A DNA stretch of 64,000 bases, taken from NCBI GenBank assembly GCA_963842235.1, contig CAWJFT010000001.1, forward strand, positions 1,426,001 through 1,490,000, given 5' to 3'. This document shows positions 54,375 to 61,702 of this stretch, piece by piece. Under the pieces are notes generated by a model. It had not been told where the DNA came from, searched no databases, and saw nothing but the letters and a program-made list of their open reading frames with translations. A program made the position numbers and the translations under genes. The stretch is from JACDAN01 sp963842235. GTDB lineage: Bacteria; Actinomycetota; Thermoleophilia; Gaiellales; Gaiellaceae. Every line of letters starts with the position of its first letter. Positions within the stretch are counted from its first letter, which is position 1.

Positions 54375-55607
54375 TTCGCCCAGTCCGGGGCCCGAGTCCT
54401 TGCGGCGGCTCGGGCCCCTGGCTCTAAGCGCTGCGGCGGCGACGCCGGCCATCGTGAGCGTTTGAACCGCCGCTGCCGCGGCGAAGACCGGAGTGACGCC
54501 GAAGGCGTCGAGGAGCGGGCCGGCGCCGAGGATTCCGATCGGCATCGCCAGCGCGTAGAGCGTCATCAGGCTGGTCATGACGGTGCCGCGGAGCGCCGGC
54601 GGGATCCGCAGCGTCACGATGGCATGCAGGCTCGGGTTGATCAGCCCATTCGCCAGGCCGGAGGCGAAGAGGACGCCGACCGCCGCCGCGGCGGGGAGGT
54701 CCAGCACGAGGAGCCAGATCGGGAGCGCCTGGGCCAGCGCGACACGGGCGATCAGATGCAGCCCGTCCACCTGCTTGACGAGGCGATACGCGACCGTGTT
54801 GCCGAGCACGGCGCCGACGCCGAATGCCGCGAAGAGAGCGCCGACGATCCGCGCGTCGGCGTCGTAGCGGGCGACGACGAGGACGGGAAGCGCCACGAAG
54901 ATCGCCTGCCACGCGACGTCGCCGACGATGATGCAGAAGCGCCACGTTCGGATCAGCGGCTCCCTCGCCACCCAGCGAAGGCCCGCCAGTACGCTGCGAT
55001 CCTCGTCGTCCGCTTCCACCGGCGTCGTCGCCGGCACGAAGAGCCCGACGAGCAGCACCGCGACGACGTAGGTCGCGGCGTCGACGACGAGGACCGACGG
55101 CGCCCCGATCAGGCCGATGAGCACACCCGCCGTCACGGGGCCGAGCAGGAGCGTGATCCGAGTCGCTCCCTGGAAGAGCGCGCTCGCCTGGCTGACAACA
55201 GTCTCGTCTTCGCCGAGGAGCTCCGGCAGGATCATCCGGTTCGCGGCGTAGTACGGCGCGCTGAAGGCGCCCAGCGCGAAGGCAACAGCGACAAGCAGCC
55301 CGAACGAGAGCGCGTCGGCCCAGTGCAGCACCGGGATCACGAGCATCAGCGGGCCGCGGAGGCCGTCGCAGAGGAGCATCGTCCGCCGGGCGCCGATTCT
55401 GTTGAGCAGCCGCCCGCTGGGGAAGCCGACCGCGGCGAGACCGACTGCCTCGGCCGCCATGACCAGGCTCATCTGCGTCGCCGACCCTGTCGTGACCAGC
55501 ACGAACCATGGGAGGGCAACCCAGGTCATCTGAGCGCCGCTCGTCGAGATCACCTCGGCCGCAAGGAGAGCGCGGATCGCACCGCTGCGGAGGACCCGCG
55601 GCTCCAC
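54282..55607 (-). CDS. MFS transporter
   Basis: 441 residues from GTG 55607 after GGAAGGGG; upstream codons lie in a structured leader. Twelve helices (for example WVALPWFVLVTTGSATQMSL at helix 1-2 and the MFS loop LLNRIGARRTMLLCDGLRG), matching drug-efflux-like MFS proteins of the MdfA/EntS-type group. The last 35 residues are hydrophilic and overlap the small secreted gene on the other strand. Substrate unknown. Confidence 0.82.
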   Translation of the reverse strand: MEPRVLRSGAIRALLAAEVISTSGAQMTWVALPWFVLVTTGSATQMSLVMAAEAVGLAAVGFPSGRLLNRIGARRTMLLCDGLRGPLMLVIPVLHWADALSFGLLVAVAFALGAFSAPYYAANRMILPELLGEDETVVSQASALFQGATRITLLLGPVTAGVLIGLIGAPSVLVVDAATYVVAVLLVGLFVPATTPVEADDEDRSVLAGLRWVAREPLIRTWRFCIIVGDVAWQAIFVALPVLVVARYDADARIVGALFAAFGVGAVLGNTVAYRLVKQVDGLHLIARVALAQALPIWLLVLDLPAAAAVGVLFASGLANGLINPSLHAIVTLRIPPALRGTVMTSLMTLYALAMPIGILGAGPLLDAFGVTPVFAAAAAVQTLTMAGVAAAALRARGPSRRKDSGPGLGELRAHDPDDRRPADVAGAVDREDTQDVAALR

Positions 55608-55656
55608 TAGTGCCCCTTCCAGCAATGCCGCCGAGATTCTGGGTCGCGAGCACCAA

Positions 55657-55722
55657 GCCAGAGTTCGCACTCCGACGAGCCAAGGTCTGAAGACCTTGGT
55701 GAGGAGGAGGGTGGGCTCTGGC
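55657..55722 (-). promoter_or_regulatory. Structured leader upstream of the MFS gene
   Basis: Nested stems: outer GCCAGAG with CTCTGGC, inner perfect hairpin CCAAGGTCT-GA-AGACCTTGG (55680-55699), with short complementary stretches in between. It lies 50 bp before the MFS start on the minus strand and fills the 164-bp gap between two MFS genes (55608-55771). Could be an RNA switch or a terminator of the upstream MFS gene (55772-57028); no known class recognised. Confidence 0.45.
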
Positions 55723-55771
55723 GCCGCGTGATCGCGGGCCAGAAGCCGGCATGTATTGCTGGATGGGGCAC

Positions 55772-57028
55772 CTAAGCAGCCTCCGCCGGCGCCTCGCGCA
55801 ACCTGGGAATCGGCGAGAAGACGAGCCACACCACGCCGAGCAGCGCGCCGAGGACGCCGATCCAGAGGGTCGTCTGCAGCCCGATCGCCGTCCCCAGCGC
55901 GCCGCCGAGCAGCGCGCCGATCGGACGGATGCCGTAGTTCACGAAGCGGAACGTGCCTGCCGTCCGGGCGCGAATCCGGTCCGGCGTCCGCATGACCAGC
56001 ATGCTCGCGGCCGAGACATCGAAGATCATCACGCCGACGGACGAGAGGAACTCCGCCGTGCCGAGGATCAAGCCGAGCGTCAGTTCGGAGCCGGAAGCGA
56101 TCGGCACGAGGACGAGCGGCGCCGGGAACAGGACCGACCCGACCACGACGGACGGGCCGATGCCGATTGCACGCTCGAAGCGCGGCGCGACGAGCGCGCC
56201 GAGAATCCCGCCGACAGCCCCGACACCGAGCGCAATGCCGAGGGTGCCAGGCGCAACGCCGAGCTCCTTCGTCGCGTAGAGGATGAAGATCGCGTGGAAG
56301 ACGTAGTTGAAGAGGTTGACCGTCGCGGCACAGCCGAGGTCGGCCCGGATCAGGTCGTCCCGGAGGACGAACCGCATGCCGTCACGGAGAGCGTCCAGGA
56401 CGCCGTTTCCGTCGCGTTCGACCTGCGGCTCCTGCGTCCGAATGCGCCCGAGGAAGAGCGCCGAGCCGACGAACGAGAAGGCGTCCAGGAGCAGCGTGAC
56501 CGGAGCGGTCAGGGCCTGGACGAGGAAGCCGGCGAGCGCCGGCCCGGTAACGAACGAGATCGAGCGGCTGAGGCTCAGCTTGCTGTTCGCGTCGACAAAG
56601 TCGCGTCGAGGCACGACGGCCGGGAAGAGCGTGGCCCAGCTGATGTCGAAGAGGACTGCGCAACTCCCGGCGGCAAAGCCGACTGCGTAGAGCTGCGGAA
56701 ACGTAAGGACATCGAAGGCCGCGGCCAGCGGGACCGACACGAGCAGCCCGGCCCTCGCGATGTCGGCGCCGATCATCAGCCTCCGGCGGTTCGGCCGGCG
56801 CTCGATCCAGACGCCTGCGAAGAGCGAGAACAGCAGGTGCGGCATCAGCTCGGCAGCCATGAGCAAGCCCATCTGGGCCGCGGATGCATCCAGCGTCAGG
56901 ACCGCCGTGAGCGGGAGGGCGAGAAACGTGACCTGGTCGCCGACCTGGGAGATCGACTGCGCTGCCCACAGCTTCAGGAACTCCGGCTGCCGCAGCAGCG
57001 GAGGCGGTTCGGGCTGCGGTTGATTCAT
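55772..57028 (-). CDS. MFS transporter, EntS/macrolide-efflux-like
   Basis: 418 residues from ATG 57028, which overlaps the DUF4097 stop (ATGA). Twelve helices; PEFLKLWAAQSISQVGDQVT at the start and RRPNRRRLMIGADIARAGLL after helix 2 are typical of the EntS/MFS_3 exporter group. Same strand as its MFS neighbour and only distantly similar to it. Substrate unknown; small drugs or siderophores are common for the group. Confidence 0.87.
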   Translation of the reverse strand: MNQPQPEPPPLLRQPEFLKLWAAQSISQVGDQVTFLALPLTAVLTLDASAAQMGLLMAAELMPHLLFSLFAGVWIERRPNRRRLMIGADIARAGLLVSVPLAAAFDVLTFPQLYAVGFAAGSCAVLFDISWATLFPAVVPRRDFVDANSKLSLSRSISFVTGPALAGFLVQALTAPVTLLLDAFSFVGSALFLGRIRTQEPQVERDGNGVLDALRDGMRFVLRDDLIRADLGCAATVNLFNYVFHAIFILYATKELGVAPGTLGIALGVGAVGGILGALVAPRFERAIGIGPSVVVGSVLFPAPLVLVPIASGSELTLGLILGTAEFLSSVGVMIFDVSAASMLVMRTPDRIRARTAGTFRFVNYGIRPIGALLGGALGTAIGLQTTLWIGVLGALLGVVWLVFSPIPRLREAPAEAA

Positions 57029-57774
57029 GCCCGGCGGACGCTGATGTCGCCGCTCATGGTCTGAGCACGCAGCTCGACGAGCGGGCCCTCGTCATCCGCG
57101 GCGGGGGCGGGCTCGAGCTCCAGCTCGGAAGACGTGTCCCCGGAAAGCGACTGTGCGTCGACCCAGAGCCTCGACCCCTTGGCGATCCCGACCTCGATGT
57201 CGCCCGAGGCCGAGTGGGCCTTGACGTTGCCCTCGACGACCTTGCGGATCTGGACGTCGCCCGACGCGGTGTTCACCTCGAGCGAGCCGGCCGACTCGTC
57301 GACGCGGACGTCGCCCGACGCCGAGTTGAGCCGGGCCGACCAGACGCGACGGAGCTCGATGTCTCCCGACGCGGTGTTGACCTTCGCCTCGCCGTCCACC
57401 TGATCGAACTCGACGTCGCCGGATACGACATCGAGCTCGAGCTCTCCGTACCGGCCGCGTCCGCGGATGTCAGCCGACGCCAGGTCCGCTCGGACGCCCG
57501 CGCCGGGCGGAGCCTGAATCCGGACTCGGTAGTCGCCGTCGCGGATGCGCAGCAAGCGTCGAACCTGAGCGGCGTCGACCACCACTTCGTGGCCGTCGAC
57601 GCGCGGGCGAGCTTCGATCCGAGTCTCGCGCTCGAGCTCTTCGGCGTCCCGGCTCCGAACCTCGAGCTCGACGATCGTCTCGGCGGACTCACGGGTCTCG
57701 ATCTCGACCTCTCCGGCCGGGATGTTGATCTGGAGCGCCACTGCTCCCGGCGTCGTGAACGTTTCAGTCCTCAT
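57025..57774 (-). CDS. DUF4097-family beta-helix protein
   Basis: 249 residues from ATG 57774, directly after GGAGGGGG, and overlapping the MFS start by 4 bp. No signal peptide. The middle and C-terminal parts consist of repeated SGD units (VVSGDVEFDQVDGEAKVNTA, SGDIELRRVW, NSASGDVRVDE, NTASGDVQIRKV, SASGDIEVGIAK), which stack as a right-handed parallel beta solenoid in DUF4097 proteins. Role unknown; such genes often accompany RHH regulators and MFS exporters, as here. Confidence 0.85.
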   Translation of the reverse strand: MRTETFTTPGAVALQINIPAGEVEIETRESAETIVELEVRSRDAEELERETRIEARPRVDGHEVVVDAAQVRRLLRIRDGDYRVRIQAPPGAGVRADLASADIRGRGRYGELELDVVSGDVEFDQVDGEAKVNTASGDIELRRVWSARLNSASGDVRVDESAGSLEVNTASGDVQIRKVVEGNVKAHSASGDIEVGIAKGSRLWVDAQSLSGDTSSELELEPAPAADDEGPLVELRAQTMSGDISVRRA

Positions 57775-57784
57775 CTCCCCCTCC

Positions 57785-58237
57785 TTAGTTCCGGGCATAG
57801 CCCGTCAGGCGATTGCCGGGCCGTCGCTGGGGCGCCGCCACGCTGCGCGACAACGCCTTGACGAGCCAGGCGTTGAGCGACAGGCCTTCGCGGGCCGCCG
57901 CGGCCTCGAGCTCGCGCTTCAGGCTGTCGTAGAGCCGCAGCGTGATCCTGGCCGCCAGCCCGTCCTCGGCCGATGGAGTTGCGGGCTCGGCCGGCTCGGC
58001 GGGAACGTAGACCAGCTGTGGGTCGGGCCCGACCAGCCGGACTTCGACGTGGCCCTCCGGAAGCTGCGCGCTGATCTCCAGCGCTGCCTCCCCCAGCACC
58101 TCCAGCAAGCGCAGGCCCGCGGAGCCGCGGAGCGCCTGAATCAGGCGCTCCGCGGCTTCGGCGACCGCGTCTCCCCCGAGTGCGGCTACCGAAGCAAGGT
58201 CCTGCTCCAGCTTTTCGACGAACTTTGCCGTCTCCAT
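57785..58237 (-). CDS. Ribbon-helix-helix regulator, HicB-antitoxin-like
   Basis: 150 residues from ATG 58237. Residues 1-90 are helical then acidic (VRLVGPDPQLVYVPAEPAEP); residues 95-135 form the RHH domain ITLRLYDSLKRELEAAAARE GLSLNAWLVKALS in family terms. Annotated homologues are called HicB-family antitoxins, but no HicA toxin gene is near, so a plain repressor of the DUF4097-MFS operon is more likely. Tandem TGACGTCA-like sites at its start suggest autoregulation. Confidence 0.75.
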   Translation of the reverse strand: METAKFVEKLEQDLASVAALGGDAVAEAAERLIQALRGSAGLRLLEVLGEAALEISAQLPEGHVEVRLVGPDPQLVYVPAEPAEPATPSAEDGLAARITLRLYDSLKRELEAAAAREGLSLNAWLVKALSRSVAAPQRRPGNRLTGYARN

Positions 58238-58255
58238 GACGTCATTATGACATCA
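58237..58255. promoter_or_regulatory. Tandem 8-bp palindromes, candidate RHH operator
   Basis: TGACGTCA at 58237-58244 and TGACATCA at 58248-58255, 11 bp apart, one helical turn, as expected for two RHH dimers on one face of DNA. The first copy includes the regulator's start codon, which fits autorepression. Confidence 0.4.
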
Positions 58256-58855
58256 CTCTGGCGTCTGTCAACCACAACCACGGGTGACTTCGACCAGGGC
58301 CGGCAGCTGGCTGCTGAGGGGCGGCAGGCTCTGGTGGAACTGGGGCAGCGGGTGCAGTACGCAGCGATCGCGCAACCCGTGGCGATCATCGAGCTGCTTG
58401 CCGGCGACCCGTCCGCTGCGGAGGGCGTGCTCCGCGAAGCTCACGACATCCTTTCGGTCGCCGGCGAGCGCGGCTACCTCTCGACCGTTTCGGCACTGCT
58501 GGCGCTGGCCCTTGCGAAGCAGGAGCGCTATGCCGAGGCTGATGCCTTCGCTGACGAGGCAAGGCAGATCGGTGCCGAGGACGACCTGACGACACAGATC
58601 TACTGGCGTGTCCCGAAGGCTCAGGTCGCCGCAGAGAGAGGCGAGCCCGACGAGGCCTCCCGCCTGGCCTCGGAGATGCTCGAGCTTGTCGTTTCTTCCG
58701 AGGGCCTCGACCTGCCGATTTTGACCGTCGAGGTCGCGAGGTTCCTCGCGCCTGATGCCGCGGAGCAGGCTCTGAAGCGCGCGCTTGCCGGGGCTTTGGC
58801 GAAAGGCAATGTCGTCACTGCGGCTCAGGCTCGCGCGCAGCTCGAAGCTCTCTGA
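58247..58855 (+). pseudogene. Remnant of a TPR-rich ATPase regulator
   Basis: 202 codons from ATG 58247, without ribosome binding site and starting inside the RHH operator. The sequence is TPR-like helices resembling the C-terminal end of BTAD/LuxR-type ATPase regulators (LAAEGRQALVELGQRVQYAA, AQPVAIIELLAGDPSAAEGV, LALALAKQERYAEADAFADE), comparable with the tail of the 1247-residue regulator in this window. No N-terminal ATPase or DNA-binding part remains. Most likely the 3' end of a truncated gene. Its last 41 bp overlap coaE. Confidence 0.55.
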
Positions 58856-59462
58856 CGACGCCGGCGACGAACGCGTCCAGCTCCTCCAACGAGCCGTCGT
58901 TGACGTAGACGAAGTCGGCGCGTCGAGCCTTCTCGTCGTCCGGGATCAGGCGATCCGAGCGCTCGTCGGCGAACACTCGCGCACGCGCCGCGGCGAGCTT
59001 CCGCGGCGCCGTGATCAGCACGACCTTGTCGAACCGATCCTGGCTTCCCGCTTCGTAGAGCAGTGGCACCTCGGTCACGGCGAGCGCCGGTGGATCCGGC
59101 CTCTGTGCAAGCTCGTCCCGCCAGCGTAGGTACTCAAGGGAGACGAGCGGGTGGAGGAGCTGCTCGAGCCAGATCAGCGCGTCGCGGTCGCCGAAGACCA
59201 CCTTCGCGACCAGAGAGCGGTCGATCTGTCCGTCTTCGCCGAGGATCTCCGGGCCGAGCCGCTCGACCATCGCGCGCTTCACGCGTTCGTCTTCGCGGAT
59301 CAGCCGGTGGACGATCTCGTCGCTCGAGATCACCGCGGCGCCGTGCCGCGCGAAGGCCTTCAGCGCCTCGCTCTTCCCCGCTCCGATGCCGCCGGTGATG
59401 GCGACGGCGATCGGCCTACTGCTGCTGCTCGTCGCTCTCTTCCGGCGCTGGGGCGGGCTCAA
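58815..59462 (-). CDS. coaE: Dephospho-CoA kinase
   Basis: 215 residues from TTG 59462, 47 bp inside the rpsA 3' end. P-loop VAITGGIGAGKSEALKAF, SSDEIVHRLI, and VTEVPLLYEAGSQDRFDKVV are diagnostic. Phosphorylates dephospho-CoA, the last CoA step, matching panC and panB elsewhere in the window. No start codon lies between the TTG and the P-loop, where most homologues begin, so the 21-residue hydrophilic leader is either real or an unusual start is used. Order polA-rpsA-coaE is conserved in actinobacteria. Confidence 0.92.
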   Translation of the reverse strand: MSPPQRRKRATSSSSRPIAVAITGGIGAGKSEALKAFARHGAAVISSDEIVHRLIREDERVKRAMVERLGPEILGEDGQIDRSLVAKVVFGDRDALIWLEQLLHPLVSLEYLRWRDELAQRPDPPALAVTEVPLLYEAGSQDRFDKVVLITAPRKLAAARARVFADERSDRLIPDDEKARRADFVYVNDGSLEELDAFVAGVVRELRAAREPEPQ

Positions 59463-60762
59463 GCTCCGGCTCGGGCTCAAGCTCCGGCTCGGGCTCCGGC
59501 TCGGGTGGAGCCTCGGCCTCGAGCGCCGGTTCCTCCGGGCCGGCCGAAGGCTCAGGAGAAGGTTCGGCGCCTGTCGTCTCGGAAAGCTCCGAGGGGCCGG
59601 AGCCGAAGACCTCGTCGGAGAGGCCCAGCTCGGAGGCCGGGGTCGGTCCCTCGCCCTCGACGCGCTTGAGCGACAGCGAAAGACGGCGCCGGTCGGGATC
59701 GACCTCGATGATCTTCGCCTGCACCGAGTCGCCCTGCGAGACGACCTCGCGCGGGTTCTCGACGTGATGCTGCGCGAGCTCGGAGATGTGCACGAGCCCT
59801 TCGACCCCGGGCATGATCTCGACGAACGCGCCGAAGGTGACGACCTTCGTCACCTTGCCCTCGACGACGTCGCCCTCGCTGTACTGGTCGAGGACCTGCT
59901 GCCAGGGATCGCTCTGCGTCTGCTTGAGGCCGAGCGAGATCCGCTGGCGCTCGCGGTCGATGTCCAGGACCTTGACCTTGACCGTCTGGCCGATCTCCAG
60001 CACCTCGGAGGGGTGGTTGACGTGGCTCCACGAGATCTCGGAGATGTGGATCAGGCCGTCCATCCCGTCGAGGTCGACGAACGCGCCGAAGTCGACGATG
60101 TTCGAGATCTGGCCCTCGACGACGTCACCGGGTTGCAACCGGTCGAGGATCTGCTGGCGCTGTTCCTTGCGCTCGTCCTCGAGGACGGCGCGTCGCGACA
60201 GGACGACGTTGTTGCGCGAGCGGTTGAGCTCGATCACCTTGCAGCGCAGAGTCTGGCCGAGGAACTCGTCGAGGTCCTGCACTCGTCGGATGTCGACGAG
60301 CGAAGCCGGCAGGAAGCCGCGGACGCCCAGGTCGAGGATGAGCCCGCCCTTGACGACCTCGATCACCCGCCCGTCGATCGCCTCGCCGGTCTCTGCTTTC
60401 TGCTCGATCGTCTTCCACGCGAGCTCGAAGCGGGCGCGCTTCTTGGAGAGGATCAGCCGACCCTCGGCGTCCTCTTTCGTCAACACGAGCGCGTCGATCT
60501 CCTCGCCGATCCCGACCTCGTCCTCGGGGTTCACGGAGCGCCTGATCGAGAGCTCCGACACCGGGATGACGCCCTCGGACTTGTAGCCGATGTCGACGAG
60601 CACCTCGTCCTTGTCGACGCGGACGACGGTGCCGTGCACGACCTCGCCCTCGTTGATGGTCGGGAAGGTGGACTCGTAGTCCGGGATCAGCTCGCCCTCA
60701 GGGCCGGTTGTCCAGACTTCGGGGTCGTCCACCTGCTGGCGCGTATCGGTTTCGCTCATCAC
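59416..60762 (-). CDS. rpsA: 30S ribosomal protein S1
   Basis: 448 residues from GTG 60762 or ATG 60759. Four S1 RNA-binding domains: about 35-105 (VHGTVVRVDKDEVLVDIGYK), 122-190, 207-275 (VEGQISNIVDFGAFVDLDGM) and 292-360 (VEGKVTKVVTFGAFVEIMPG). The C-terminal 85 residues are acidic Glu/Pro repeats (EPEPELEPEPELEP) instead of further S1 domains. Binds mRNA at the ribosome. The repeat tail is overlapped by the coaE start. Confidence 0.97.
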   Translation of the reverse strand: MMSETDTRQQVDDPEVWTTGPEGELIPDYESTFPTINEGEVVHGTVVRVDKDEVLVDIGYKSEGVIPVSELSIRRSVNPEDEVGIGEEIDALVLTKEDAEGRLILSKKRARFELAWKTIEQKAETGEAIDGRVIEVVKGGLILDLGVRGFLPASLVDIRRVQDLDEFLGQTLRCKVIELNRSRNNVVLSRRAVLEDERKEQRQQILDRLQPGDVVEGQISNIVDFGAFVDLDGMDGLIHISEISWSHVNHPSEVLEIGQTVKVKVLDIDRERQRISLGLKQTQSDPWQQVLDQYSEGDVVEGKVTKVVTFGAFVEIMPGVEGLVHISELAQHHVENPREVVSQGDSVQAKIIEVDPDRRRLSLSLKRVEGEGPTPASELGLSDEVFGSGPSELSETTGAEPSPEPSAGPEEPALEAEAPPEPEPEPELEPEPELEPAPAPEESDEQQQ

Positions 60763-60792
60763 GAGCGGCGCAGTATATCTGCGGTCTTTGCG

Positions 60793-61617
60793 CTATCCCA
60801 GGCGCCCGAGAAACCGCTTCACGACTGCGAGATAGGCGTCTGGCGACTCGATCATGCTCATGTGTCCGGCGCCGTCCAAAACGGCCAGCTCGCTGCGGGG
60901 AATCCCTTCGTGCAGGACACGCGCCGCGCGGGCTGTCGTCACGCGGTCTGCTTCACCGACGAGGACAAGCGTGGGCTTCGTGACGCGGGCAAGATCGGGG
61001 ACGTAGTCGAAGTCGCCGTAGCCGGCATTCGAGAAGTGGCGGAGGACCTCGGGGACGTAGACCGTGTCCTTTGCGAAGTCGGGCGGCGGCTCGCCCGCGA
61101 AATGGAACGGCATCTGGATCCGCATCAGCTCCGCGCAGTCCTCCGGCGTCTTCACCGTCTTCTCCCACTCCCAGGACTCGGCGATCGGCTCTCCGGCCTC
61201 GCCCATGGCCTCGAGCGAGGCTTGGACGTCGGCGTCTAACTTGTCGCTCGAGTCGCCGCCGCCCGAGATGACGTAACCGTCGGCCGTGCCGAGCTCGATC
61301 GCGTGCTTGGTCGAGATGATCGCCCCGAATGAGTGGCCGAGGAGCGCGAACCGGTCGAGCTCGAGCGCGTCCGCGAGCAGATCGACGTCGCGCGCGAAGA
61401 CGTCGAGGCTCAGTGTTGCGGGGTCGACACGCTCGCTGCGTCCCTGCCCGCGCTCGTCGACGTAGATCAGGCGGAAGATGTCGCCGAGCGGATCGAGCCA
61501 GGGCCGGAGGTGCGTGTGGTCGAGCCCGGGCCCGCCGTGGAGGACGATGAGCGGCAGCCCGTCGCCGCCGAGATCCTCGACGAAGAGCTGGTAGCCGTCA
61601 GAGAGCTGGACGTTCAG
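60793..61617 (-). CDS. Alpha/beta hydrolase, proline-iminopeptidase-like, with apparent CTG start
   Basis: 274 residues from CTG 61617, seven bases after a perfect AAGGAG; an in-frame TGA lies just upstream and no ATG, GTG or TTG occurs before residue 138. Oxyanion region IVLHGGPGLDHTHLRPWLDP, DERGQGRS, nucleophile elbow LGHSFGAII, then TLVLVGEADRVTT (Asp) and LDGAGHMSMIESP (His), the complete S33-type triad. A cap domain of about 90 residues follows the elbow. Substrate could be a peptide or small ester. Between rpsA and polA. Confidence 0.85.
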   Translation of the reverse strand: MNVQLSDGYQLFVEDLGGDGLPLIVLHGGPGLDHTHLRPWLDPLGDIFRLIYVDERGQGRSERVDPATLSLDVFARDVDLLADALELDRFALLGHSFGAIISTKHAIELGTADGYVISGGGDSSDKLDADVQASLEAMGEAGEPIAESWEWEKTVKTPEDCAELMRIQMPFHFAGEPPPDFAKDTVYVPEVLRHFSNAGYGDFDYVPDLARVTKPTLVLVGEADRVTTARAARVLHEGIPRSELAVLDGAGHMSMIESPDAYLAVVKRFLGRLG

Positions 61618-61658
61618 GACGCGGCTCCTTCACCGCGGACCGGCTCGCCGGGCCAGGT

Positions 61659-61677
61659 CCCGGTGCCAGGCACGGGG
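61659..61677. repeat. REP-like palindrome variant, GTGCCAGGCAC core
   Basis: Core GTGCC-A-GGCAC at 61663-61673 with CCC and GGGG flanks that can extend pairing through a bulge. Same CAG centre as the GTGTCAGACAC copies. In the 85-bp gap between the polA stop and the hydrolase start. Confidence 0.5.
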
Positions 61678-61702
61678 ACAACGGCCCTTCGAGACGGTCC
61701 GC

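Noticed and set aside
57785..58237. HicAB toxin-antitoxin module
   Set aside because: No HicA-like toxin frame occurs on either side; the neighbours are DUF4097 and a TPR remnant.
43705..58815. Prophage or integrative element
   Set aside because: No integrase, attachment-site repeat, tRNA boundary or phage gene is visible; the block looks accreted rather than integrated as one unit.
59416..59540. DNA repeat (tandem GAGCC-rich units) as a mobile or regulatory repeat
   Set aside because: It is simply the coding sequence for the Glu/Pro-rich tail of ribosomal protein S1.
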